64,000 nt of DNA from Pseudomonadota bacterium (GTDB lineage Bacteria; Bdellovibrionota; UBA1018): the NCBI GenBank assembly GCA_027485695.1, contig JAIXQO010000003.1, forward strand, positions 62,001-126,000, given 5' to 3'. Shown here in pieces: positions 47,531-55,374 of the stretch (the stretch's first letter is position 1; the number at the start of each line of letters is the position of its first letter). The notes below the pieces were generated by a model, which saw only the letters and a list, made by a program, of their open reading frames with translations, searched no databases and was not told where the DNA came from. The translations under genes and the position numbers were made by a program.

Positions 47531-48393
47531 GGATGCACCTTTCGCATCAGGCCTTTGATGATCTCGTTGAAGCGCTCATGCTCTTCGCTCATAGGCATGT
47601 GTTGACTGTTTTTCATCCAGTGAATCGGCGCCAAAAGATATTCCGCTAACCATTTTCCAAGTTCTGGTTTCATGACTGGATTCGCGATGCCCCAGACCAG
47701 TTCGACGGGAACATTCACGGGACGGGAGAGAAATGGTTTGGCGTATTTTGAAAAGCTCGGCATGCCGAGGAGTAAGTTTCGTCGAGAGATGTGCTGAGCT
47801 TCTTGCCGAGAGATGTGTTTTTCGAAATAGACGCCCTGGTGATCTGTGCGGGTCGGGTCCTGAAAGAGTTGTTTTAAGCTCTGTCTGAGGAGCGCTTCGG
47901 AGCCGATCCAGCGACGAATTGCCGGATAAATGGCTCTTAAAATATGCGGAGACCTAGGCATCATACGGTAGAATGTTTGCGTTCCTTGGGACATTCCTGG
48001 AGGACCGCCACACAAATTGACGAGCAATAAGGCTGAAACGATCTCGGGACCATTCGAGTGTACCTCGAGTGCCGTCGCGGCACCGATGCAATGGCCGACG
48101 AATACGACAGGACGGTCGAAATGCGCGCGAGCGAACTTCTCGACGTGCGCCGCGATCCATTCGACCGAATAGATCGCCTCTGGACGATCCGATGCTCCGA
48201 AGCCCGGGAGGTCAAGGGCCACACAACGAAATGATGAGGAGAGATTTTTCAGCTGATAGTACCAACAGCGATGATCGCCGCCGCCGTTGTGGAGAAAAAA
48301 CAGCACGGGAGCAGTGGCGTTTCCTTCGTCAACGTAGGTATACTTAAAACCATCAACCACTGTTGTCTTCTGGTCAAAAGGATATGGATTCAT
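47527..48393 (-). CDS. Alpha/beta hydrolase with cysteine nucleophile
   Basis: A 288-residue alpha/beta hydrolase fold protein: HNGGGDHRCWYYQL (oxyanion region), LDLPGFGASDRP, the nucleophile elbow VGHCIGAA and a late NSQHMP histidine. The nucleophile position holds Cys (C102) where Ser is usual, and the common catalytic acid in WGxxD reads WGIAN. Cysteine nucleophiles are known in PHA synthases and dienelactone hydrolases, both of which handle acyl esters or thioesters or lactones. Its start codon overlaps that of the divergent SDR by 10 bases. A role in transfer or hydrolysis of an acyl intermediate of the cluster is inference. Confidence 0.8.
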   Translation of the reverse strand: MNPYPFDQKTTVVDGFKYTYVDEGNATAPVLFFLHNGGGDHRCWYYQLKNLSSSFRCVALDLPGFGASDRPEAIYSVEWIAAHVEKFARAHFDRPVVFVGHCIGAATALEVHSNGPEIVSALLLVNLCGGPPGMSQGTQTFYRMMPRSPHILRAIYPAIRRWIGSEALLRQSLKQLFQDPTRTDHQGVYFEKHISRQEAQHISRRNLLLGMPSFSKYAKPFLSRPVNVPVELVWGIANPVMKPELGKWLAEYLLAPIHWMKNSQHMPMSEEHERFNEIIKGLMRKVHP

Positions 48394-49208
48394 ACCAAAC
48401 CCCCATTCCCGGTTCTCATCGCACTTTGATCATCGGCGCATCGGGCGGCCTGGGGCGATGCATTCATCGAGCGGCCGTGAAACGCGAGTTCTTTTGCGAA
48501 GGGACCTATCGCAGTCGGGTCACTCCGGAGGCAACGCTGGAGCTCGATTTGGAACGTTACGAGTCCATTGATGCGTTGGTCGCTCAATTGACTGCGAGAG
48601 GTGAGCTTTTCGATTCGATCGTCGTCAATTCGGGTATCTCGGAACTGGGTCCGCAACTGGCCATCTCTCGAGACGATTACGAGCGCGTATTTCGAGTCAA
48701 TTTTCTGGGACCTCGTTACCTGATCAAAGAAATGCTTCCGCTTTTGACTCCTTCGGCGCGAATCGTACTCGTTGGCTCGATGGTCTCGTGGGGAGCGATC
48801 CCGCTGTCTGGTCCGTACGCCGTCAGCAAGCGTGCGCTTCGCGAGTTTTGGCAATTGCTGCGACAGGAGCTCGTTCTCTCGATCGAGACGGCCGAGCTGA
48901 AACTGGTTTTGGTCGAGCCCGGCGCTTACAAGACTCGGATCTGGGAGGCAGGTCGTGAGACCCTGGATGTGAATCTGGGGCGCGGTACGAAACTTCCGGG
49001 GTTCGTAAAATGGTTGGCAAGCCAAGGCTCTGATCCTGAGGATTTCGGTGAAGCGATCGTCGATATCATCGAAAACAAGGACCCCAGCTCCTATTACCGT
49101 ATGGGCGCGTTCAGTACGCTGAGCCGCATGGCGGAGTGGTTGCCGGTCGGCGTGAGAATCACGGCGATACGTTGGTTGCGGCAATGGGGATTTGAGTTGG
49201 TGAGCTAG
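48384..49208 (+). CDS. Short-chain dehydrogenase/reductase of the cluster
   Basis: About 274 residues of classical SDR: LIIGASGGLGRCIH (cofactor glycine motif), VNSGISEL, the catalytic VLVGSMVSWGAIPLSGPYAVSKRAL (Tyr/Lys YxxxK). It would reduce or oxidise a ketone or alcohol with NAD(P). The first ATG overlaps the start of the divergent hydrolase gene; the ribosome binding site (AAAAGGA) is only about one base away, so the real start may be slightly later. It is on the plus strand, opposite to its neighbours, and converges on the adenylate-forming enzyme with 13 bases between stops. Confidence 0.85.
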   Translation: MDSYQTPIPGSHRTLIIGASGGLGRCIHRAAVKREFFCEGTYRSRVTPEATLELDLERYESIDALVAQLTARGELFDSIVVNSGISELGPQLAISRDDYERVFRVNFLGPRYLIKEMLPLLTPSARIVLVGSMVSWGAIPLSGPYAVSKRALREFWQLLRQELVLSIETAELKLVLVEPGAYKTRIWEAGRETLDVNLGRGTKLPGFVKWLASQGSDPEDFGEAIVDIIENKDPSSYYRMGAFSTLSRMAEWLPVGVRITAIRWLRQWGFELVS

Positions 49209-49221
49209 TGCCGACATCGAT

Positions 49222-50544
49222 TTATCCCGGGGTCACTCGAGCTTTTTCGACTCGTCTGAGTTTTGCCATACCGGCACGCGGAAAATCATTTCCAAACCAT
49301 AGTTCAGGTTCTTGGAATCCGAGCTGTTTCGCTAGTTGAGCAATCTCGGCGCGAATTCGGTCATGGATACGCGGTTCGGATGTGGAGGCTCCTTTGAGAT
49401 GAATTTCCAAACGACCGGGCTTGGGTTGAAAGACGCGGTACTCTTCGATTTCGGAATCGACCATTAAGAAACAACGTCGAATGAAATCTGGTAAAATCTG
49501 AACGGACGTCGAACCGCTCAATGATGTGAAATCCAGAACGTCATCTGAGCGTCCTTCGATCATCTCCAAGGCAAGTGTTACGGACCCGCAAGCGCACGGA
49601 TCTTTCTTTAAAGTCAAAATGTCGTTCAAACGGTAGCGAATCATTGGCTGAGAGGTCCGACGAAAATCGGTCAGAATCGGATAGAACTTGCCGGCCTTTT
49701 GATCGATCCATTCCATTTGGAATGCCACGCAGGTTTCGTTGAGATGTAATACACCATCGCGGCAGGTGACGCCGAGAAGTCCCTCAGTGCACTGATAGAC
49801 TTGATGAATGGTTTGGCCAAAAATTCGCTCGAGACGTTTTTGGTCCATCGGATCGAGAACCTCGGCAACGGAATAGATCCGTTTTGGTTGAATGCGAATC
49901 TTGCCTGATTCTTGAAGTCTCGCGAGTTCCAAGAGAACGGAGGGTTGCGCGAAAACCATCGTCGGTTCGAGCTGGTTCAGTCGATCGATGTGCTCATTCA
50001 TGGGTCGGATGAGATCAAAAAATTCGAAACGCAGGCGTGAACTAGCCGATGCTTTGAAAAGATTGCTATTTGCGCGCAAGAAAAATGCGACACGATTCTT
50101 TTGCCAGATCGGGCCTGGAAGTGTACGCGCGAGAATATTTCCTGCATGCTTCGCGCGTTCTTGAGGATTGGCTAGAAATAGACCGCGATGCCCGCTCGTA
50201 CCCGATGACAACCCGACCGTGCAATCTCCAATCATCGGTGAGAAGTCCCGAGTAGACTCGGCATGCAGCGCGACCTCTAGTGCTTGATGGAGCGTAACGC
50301 CGATCGTGTTGAACTCAGAGAACCGTTCCATCATCTCTGTTTTTTCGGTGACTGGAAGTTCACGCCAATCTTGACCGTCCATTCGCGTGAATCGCTCACG
50401 GTAATAGGGCGAGTGGGGGAGCACCCACTTGAGATGACGACGAACTTGTTTTTCCTGCCAGCGTAGAAGGTCATCACGATTCTTAAAGCGACGTCCGAGC
50501 CAGAGCGCATAGAGGTAGTGAAAAAGGATCTTGATTTTAAACAT
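49222..50544 (-). CDS. Adenylate-forming enzyme (PaaK/CapK-like)
   Basis: A 440-residue protein of the AMP-forming ligase family that includes phenylacetate-CoA ligase and F390-synthetase-like proteins. VGLSSGTSGHRGLFL is the phosphate-binding loop, and PMIRYRLNDILTL fits the conserved adenylate-binding region. It would activate a carboxylic acid as acyl-adenylate, for transfer to CoA, an amine or a carrier. The start at 50544 overlaps the stop of the MBL gene by 8 bases. It lacks a carrier protein domain, and I see no free-standing acyl carrier protein gene in the window. Confidence 0.85.
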   Translation of the reverse strand: MFKIKILFHYLYALWLGRRFKNRDDLLRWQEKQVRRHLKWVLPHSPYYRERFTRMDGQDWRELPVTEKTEMMERFSEFNTIGVTLHQALEVALHAESTRDFSPMIGDCTVGLSSGTSGHRGLFLANPQERAKHAGNILARTLPGPIWQKNRVAFFLRANSNLFKASASSRLRFEFFDLIRPMNEHIDRLNQLEPTMVFAQPSVLLELARLQESGKIRIQPKRIYSVAEVLDPMDQKRLERIFGQTIHQVYQCTEGLLGVTCRDGVLHLNETCVAFQMEWIDQKAGKFYPILTDFRRTSQPMIRYRLNDILTLKKDPCACGSVTLALEMIEGRSDDVLDFTSLSGSTSVQILPDFIRRCFLMVDSEIEEYRVFQPKPGRLEIHLKGASTSEPRIHDRIRAEIAQLAKQLGFQEPELWFGNDFPRAGMAKLRRVEKARVTPG

Positions 50545-51376
50545 CGAAAACGTCCCCAGCGTGTTTTTTTCCGCAGTGACAAGGGATGATTTCAAGCGAG
50601 TCGCCTCGGTTCTGATGGAGTAAATGGAGTCGTTCGAGACTATTTAAGTAGTCTCGGCCCTTATCCATGATGAGGTAAGCGAGCGGGTGGGGTGGGATGT
50701 TTTTTTCGATCGCGAGGCTCGACCAAGACGCGTCTCCCACCAGGAATTGATCGCGTCCGGACGAGCGGACCAAGGCGCCGATTTGACCACGAGTGTGACC
50801 AGGTAGGGGCGCGAGGACGATGCTTCCGTCGCCGAAAAGATCATGGGTTCGATTAAATGGGGCAATTCCATGATCAGCTTCTAGGAACTGTTCGGTGCTG
50901 ATTGAATGAGCACGGGAAACGAAATCATCCGGCAAGAGAGCTTGGAGGTAACCGTGTCTCAGGCGGCCAATTCGGCCATAGCTCTTAAATGAGCGATACT
51001 CTTCTTCGTAAAACGCAAATTTCGCCTCGGGAAAGTCTCGTAAGCCAGCGATGTGATCGCCGTGAAAATGAGAGCAAACGATCCAGCGTACATCGGAAGG
51101 TGTGATGCCGAGTGATTTCAGCTGATCGACGGCGGATTGTCCGGGTGACAGTTTCACCGGCGTCGTCAATGCATAGAGCTTCTCAGGAAAACGGCGAGTA
51201 GCCTCAAAGAAGTGATTCGCATACCCGGTGTCAAACAGCACGATACCCTCACGAGGGTGTTCAATCACGGTAACGCGCGCAGGAAACACGACGGAGTTGA
51301 AACTTCCGCCGCGTCTGGTGACGAACTCGGGATGGAGGCAGGCTCCCGAGGCTAAGTGTGTGATTCTTGAAACCAT
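50537..51376 (-). CDS. Metallo-beta-lactamase-fold hydrolase (lactonase-like)
   Basis: A 279-residue MBL-fold protein with an intact metal site: SHFHGDH (H103, H105, D107, H108), LPGHTRGQ and VGDASW. The overall pattern, including the early VLFDTGYANHF, resembles N-acyl-homoserine-lactone lactonases and related hydrolases. In this locus it could act on a lactone or ester, for example an intermediate, a product or the host's own signal. It overlaps the upstream dehydrogenase gene by 25 bases. No signal peptide is evident. Confidence 0.85.
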   Translation of the reverse strand: MVSRITHLASGACLHPEFVTRRGGSFNSVVFPARVTVIEHPREGIVLFDTGYANHFFEATRRFPEKLYALTTPVKLSPGQSAVDQLKSLGITPSDVRWIVCSHFHGDHIAGLRDFPEAKFAFYEEEYRSFKSYGRIGRLRHGYLQALLPDDFVSRAHSISTEQFLEADHGIAPFNRTHDLFGDGSIVLAPLPGHTRGQIGALVRSSGRDQFLVGDASWSSLAIEKNIPPHPLAYLIMDKGRDYLNSLERLHLLHQNRGDSLEIIPCHCGKKHAGDVFDV

Positions 51377-52380
51377 TGAATGGTTCTCCGTAGTCCCTCG
51401 TCAAATGAGACGATCGGCTCGTATCCGAGTTCTCGACGAGCGAGATCGATATTCAGCGTGCGATCCAGCCCCAATACCGCGACGGAGTATCGGGTCAGAA
51501 TCGGCTCTTTTTTCGGCAGGAATGTTCCGTAGAATTTCTCCAGGGCGAATGCGATCACCCAGAGCAATTTCATCGGTACTTTTTTGAACTTGAACGAAAT
51601 CCCGAGTGCTTCGAAAAGTTTCTGGATGACTCGTTCTTGAACGATCGGTTCGCCGTTCGTGATGTTGTAGGCCTGACCACGTGCATTGCTGTTTGGAACG
51701 AGAATGGAGCACCTGACCGCCTCGACGACGTTTTCGACGTAGGTCATGTCGACGTGGTGATCGATTCCATCGAGGTGGGGGAACGTGCCTTTTTTGCCGA
51801 CACGAATGATGCGAGGAAAAATCGCCGTGTCACGAGGCCCGAAGAGCGCCTGAGGGCGCAAGATAACCGCTGGCATTCCGAGCTTCACGCCTGGTTGGAT
51901 TTCGAGTTCGGAAAGAAATTTGGTAGACGCGTAATGATTCGCAAACGAGGTCGGAATCGGTTCAGACTCGCGGATGTTATTTCGACTGTGCCGAGTGACG
52001 TAAATGCTCGGTGAGGAAATGTGGATGAATTTTGGGGATGGTTTGAGCTGTGTCGCGACCTCAACGAGATTTCGTGTCGCAATCACGTTCGCTGAATAGA
52101 ACTCATCGTATTTGCCCCAGTTTGAGGACAGAGCAGCACAATGAACTATTGCATCCAAGCGGTCTCCAGCGAGTGCTCGGAGTTGCTCGCCGGCCTGTGG
52201 AGCTGATAGGTCAATCGAAGCGAATCGCGCACCCTGTTTCTCCAAGGTCTCGCGCTGCCGTTGGCTACGTCCAGTGGCTAGCACCTGTGCTCCGCCTTCG
52301 ATCAACTTTTCAACAACCCAGGATCCCAGAAATCCGGTGGCACCGGTGACGAGGATTTTCTGTCCATCAAATCGTTTCAT
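51352..52380 (-). CDS. Extended SDR / 3-beta-HSD-like dehydrogenase
   Basis: A 342-residue NAD(P)-dependent epimerase/dehydratase fold protein: KILVTGATGFLGSWVVEKL (cofactor motif), YASTKFLSEL (YxxxK), HVDMTYVENVVEAV. It belongs near the 3-beta-hydroxysteroid dehydrogenase group that includes OleD-type 2-alkyl-3-ketoacid reductases. Those act after OleA-type condensing enzymes on the ketone made. I start at the ATG at 52380, giving a 4-base ATGA overlap with the ATP-grasp gene. Together with the KAS III homologue this recalls the ole pathway, but there is no clear OleC here, so the analogy is partial. Confidence 0.85.
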   Translation of the reverse strand: MKRFDGQKILVTGATGFLGSWVVEKLIEGGAQVLATGRSQRQRETLEKQGARFASIDLSAPQAGEQLRALAGDRLDAIVHCAALSSNWGKYDEFYSANVIATRNLVEVATQLKPSPKFIHISSPSIYVTRHSRNNIRESEPIPTSFANHYASTKFLSELEIQPGVKLGMPAVILRPQALFGPRDTAIFPRIIRVGKKGTFPHLDGIDHHVDMTYVENVVEAVRCSILVPNSNARGQAYNITNGEPIVQERVIQKLFEALGISFKFKKVPMKLLWVIAFALEKFYGTFLPKKEPILTRYSVAVLGLDRTLNIDLARRELGYEPIVSFDEGLRRTIQWFQESHT

Positions 52381-53579
52381 AGTGTTTGTCCGTTCCATTC
52401 GATGTCTTCGGTGGTGACTTCGATCGGGGTTTTATTCATTCGCCGACTTCGGCGAAACGCTTCGAAATAGAAAGCGAATTGACCGAAGAAGGGGAGCGGA
52501 TCATTCCAAGCAAAAATGACGTCACGAGCACTCCAAAATACTTTGGCCCAGTTCCAAGCGCGGGTGACGCTCGTGCATTGAAAGAGGCCATAGACGAGCA
52601 GAGCAAGTCTAAGTTGTGCTTGCGCGTTGGGTTCCGGTTGCAAGATTTCGCTGGAGAACGAGTTCGAATCGGAAACGAATAGTTCCGAGAATTCTTTGTT
52701 TTCAGCCAAAAGATGCAGCCCACTCGTAGCGCGTGGATTACACTCGATCGGGAACGCCTGACCAGAGCTCGTCAGCATGAGGTCGAATGCGATTTGACCG
52801 GTGAATTCTGTTTTTTTAATTACGGTCCGTACGAACTCCTCGACCTGTCTCGGTAGCTGATTTCGGAAAGAGATGCCGGCACCTTTGCCTGCAGTAAAAT
52901 CACGGGTGTAGGCGGAGAGCGCGAGCGTCTCGCCATTTTGCGCGAGTGCATAGGTGCAGTACTCGGTGCCGATGAGGCACTCTTGAACCAACCACGGGTA
53001 TTCGCTTGAGATCGAGATCGTGCGAGCCTCAACTACGAGTTTTTGAAGGGAGTCGATTCGAGTTTGAGACGCGAAACGAGAGTATGCGGGTTTAAGAACG
53101 AGCTTGTTCTCCGTCCCGTTTTCTAAGCGAGAAATCAGCTCTGCACGCGAGGTGAACGTCTCGGTCTTGGGCGTCGGCAGTCCCATTTCTTTGCAAAGTT
53201 GAATGAACTGCGATTTTTCGTGAAGATTCTTCAGTTTCTTGAATTCTTCGACCCACGCACGCACGGACATCGGAAACAGATCACGATAGCGAGAAAGATA
53301 GAAAATCTCTTCACAGGTCGGGATCAGAACGTCGATTTTCTCGCGCTCTAAAATCTGCTGAATCGCCTCTCCGAACGCCGCCGGGTGAGCTGCGGGCGAA
53401 GGAACTTGAAGAGTTTTCCGGACGTACTTGGAATATGAACTGAGCGTATAGGGCAAACTCTCGGCGACAAAAATCTCGTGTCCGGCGCTTCCCAGCGATC
53501 GAGCGAGGTCTAGCGCAACCGGTGCTCGGCCACCCGTGATGAGGATTCTTTTTTTGGTGATCTGGTTTTTAGTACTCAA
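52377..53579 (-). CDS. ATP-grasp ligase
   Basis: A protein of about 400 residues with an N-terminal Rossmann-like lobe (KKRILITGGRAPVALDLARSL), then an ATP-grasp body: KLVLKPAYSRF (ATP lysine), YPWLVQECLIGTEYCTYAL, and AFDLMLTSSGQAFPIECNPRAT with the metal-binding Glu and Asn. Such enzymes join a carboxylate to an amine, thiol or other nucleophile through an acyl phosphate. The long N-terminal extension from 53639 would overlap the condensing-enzyme gene by 71 bases and is probably untranslated; a TTG at 53579 is the best compact start, but no ATG or strong ribosome binding site settles it. Confidence 0.85.
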   Translation of the reverse strand: MSTKNQITKKRILITGGRAPVALDLARSLGSAGHEIFVAESLPYTLSSYSKYVRKTLQVPSPAAHPAAFGEAIQQILEREKIDVLIPTCEEIFYLSRYRDLFPMSVRAWVEEFKKLKNLHEKSQFIQLCKEMGLPTPKTETFTSRAELISRLENGTENKLVLKPAYSRFASQTRIDSLQKLVVEARTISISSEYPWLVQECLIGTEYCTYALAQNGETLALSAYTRDFTAGKGAGISFRNQLPRQVEEFVRTVIKKTEFTGQIAFDLMLTSSGQAFPIECNPRATSGLHLLAENKEFSELFVSDSNSFSSEILQPEPNAQAQLRLALLVYGLFQCTSVTRAWNWAKVFWSARDVIFAWNDPLPFFGQFAFYFEAFRRSRRMNKTPIEVTTEDIEWNGQTL

Positions 53580-54573
53580 GCGTGACCATTCCGATCGAGA
53601 GCCCGGCTGAGGTTCCAAAAAGGCAGACGGATTGTCCACGGCGAATAGTGCCGTCCTGGATCTTGAGGTGCAGCGCGAGCGGAATCGACGCGGCGATCAT
53701 GTTTCCATGATTCTCGAGGATATCGACGAATTTTTCGGTAGGTATCTCGAGTTTCTTTTTAACGAGTTGCATGCCAGATGCACTGGCTTGGTGCGGGATG
53801 ATCCAATCAAAATCCGTGAGTTTTTTATTGTGGGGTTTCAGTGCATGTTCAATGAATACAGGTACTCGACTGAGCACCTCGCGGAAAACACGACGACCAT
53901 CCATCGTGAATAGGAATTTTTCGTGATCGACGTTCTTCCAGTCTGTTTTGCCTGGGTGGAGCTTGGTTCCGCCGCCTTCGATCTTGCAGTATTCGGCTCC
54001 GCTGCTGAACGTTTCCATGTGCGCGAAATGGAGGGCAGAGTTCTCTCCTGCCGGTGTGCGCTCTACGATAAACGCGGCTGCACCGTCGCCGAAGAGGCTA
54101 GCGGATTCCAAGTGCGAGTAGTTGAGGCCGACCGATGCGATCTCCGTGCTGACGATTGCGATCTTGCGGTAGCGACGAGTGGTCAGCAGGGATGCTGCCA
54201 GGTCCATCGCACTGACGAAACTTAGGCAAGTTGAGTTGATGTCAAAGCAAGGCGTACCGCTCTCGGATTTGCCGAGTTCGCGCTGGATCAGAGCGGCTGT
54301 GCAGGGAATCGTTTGCTCGCTTGAGCCGCTGGCGCAGAGAATGAGATCCAACGATTCATAGGAGAGATGAGCGTTTTCGAGGGCAGCCATGATGGCTCGC
54401 GCTCCCATAAAGGATTGAGTTTCATCTTCCTGGACGTAGTGCCGCTGTCGCACTCCAGATGTCCGGAAGGACGTACCTTCGGAGAGGTCCAGTTTTCGAT
54501 CGAGTTCTTGGGCGGTAAAGATTTTTCTCGGAAGATAGTGACCGCTACCGATGATTTTGAGTGGGGAAGACAT
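53569..54573 (-). CDS. KAS III-type condensing enzyme
   Basis: A 334-residue thiolase-fold enzyme. The Cys-His-Asn triad is intact: C116 in DINSTCLSF, H261 in IIPHQASASG and N291 in NHGNMIAASIP. GGAGAA precedes the ATG. FabH-type enzymes start fatty acid synthesis; OleA-type relatives join two acyl chains. With a desaturase, adenylating enzyme, reductases, hydrolases and an export system around it, a specialised role in making a modified acyl product is more likely than housekeeping FabH. It is the first catalytic gene in the minus-strand operon after the carrier. Confidence 0.92.
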   Translation of the reverse strand: MSSPLKIIGSGHYLPRKIFTAQELDRKLDLSEGTSFRTSGVRQRHYVQEDETQSFMGARAIMAALENAHLSYESLDLILCASGSSEQTIPCTAALIQRELGKSESGTPCFDINSTCLSFVSAMDLAASLLTTRRYRKIAIVSTEIASVGLNYSHLESASLFGDGAAAFIVERTPAGENSALHFAHMETFSSGAEYCKIEGGGTKLHPGKTDWKNVDHEKFLFTMDGRRVFREVLSRVPVFIEHALKPHNKKLTDFDWIIPHQASASGMQLVKKKLEIPTEKFVDILENHGNMIAASIPLALHLKIQDGTIRRGQSVCLFGTSAGLSIGMVTLEY

Positions 54574-54604
54574 TCGCGTTCTCCGTTTTTGATGAGAGCG
54601 GTTA

Positions 54605-55363
54605 CTATTTTAGGGGTTTTCTTAGGAAATCCTGCTGGAACGTGGTGCGCGGAATCGGTTGGTCATAACGAACTTGTTGATAGATGATCGTCGTGGACTG
54701 TCCAGGCTTTTTGATAGATTTCATCACGACGCGAGTTGGGACGTTGTGGCCCGAGAAAGTCTTGATCTCACTTCCTTCCATCGTCTTGAGCAGCTCACCT
54801 TTTTCGCTGTAGAACTCTCGGCGGATGGGCGCAGCGTCTTTGATGCGAAGGAACTCGATGACTTTTCCCCAGACAATGGGAGCCTCTGGTTTCGGGAGGC
54901 ACTCGATCTGAACGGCTTCTTCGGCGCCGAGTTTCACGCGTCCAATCGTTTTGTGGGTATAGTCTCGAAAAAGGCTACTGGACTTAACTAAGTCGTCGTT
55001 GGTGAAATCGCTGCCCATCCAACTTTGGAGCATCAGGCTCGGCGGAACCTTGATCACGCGGTCAACGTTAGCGAGGTACTGCCAAAGGTTGAATTGTTGG
55101 CGAAGGTTTCCGGAATCTCGATCCTTGGACGGCTCGAGGATCTTGACGACGGCCTGGTCGCGTCCTTCTGTCCAGAGGCGAAATTTGAGGGTGCGCTGAG
55201 AACCGTTTCGATCAATATCCATTTTAACTTCGGCTTGTAGAGTTTTTCCAAGCGTGTTGTCCTCGCCGCGCTTGATCCATTGGGATGCGCTGTCGGCCGC
55301 ATTGGCGAGTGAGGGAATCATCAGAACTACCGAAAGCTGCGCTAGGTTTCTCAATACGGACAT
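54605..55363 (-). CDS. LolA-like periplasmic lipid/lipoprotein carrier
   Basis: A 252-residue exported protein with a signal peptide (LRNLAQLSVVLMIPSLANAA). The domain fits outer-membrane lipoprotein-sorting (LolA-like) proteins: WIKRGEDNTLGKTLQAEVKM, FRLWTEGRDQAVVKI, LLKTMEGSEIKTFSGHNVPT, QVRYDQPIPRTTFQQDFLRK. AAGGAG precedes the ATG. Members bind acyl chains in a half-barrel and ferry hydrophobic cargo across the periplasm. It lies between the permease gene (12 bases) and the condensing enzyme, which points to the cluster product as cargo. Confidence 0.85.
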   Translation of the reverse strand: MSVLRNLAQLSVVLMIPSLANAADSASQWIKRGEDNTLGKTLQAEVKMDIDRNGSQRTLKFRLWTEGRDQAVVKILEPSKDRDSGNLRQQFNLWQYLANVDRVIKVPPSLMLQSWMGSDFTNDDLVKSSSLFRDYTHKTIGRVKLGAEEAVQIECLPKPEAPIVWGKVIEFLRIKDAAPIRREFYSEKGELLKTMEGSEIKTFSGHNVPTRVVMKSIKKPGQSTTIIYQQVRYDQPIPRTTFQQDFLRKPLK

Positions 55364-55374
55364 ACGAAACTCCT

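Noticed and set aside
48390..49217. A 275-codon open frame antisense to the cluster SDR
   Set aside because: The plus-strand SDR has intact cofactor and YxxxK motifs; the antisense product is a basic, featureless sequence.
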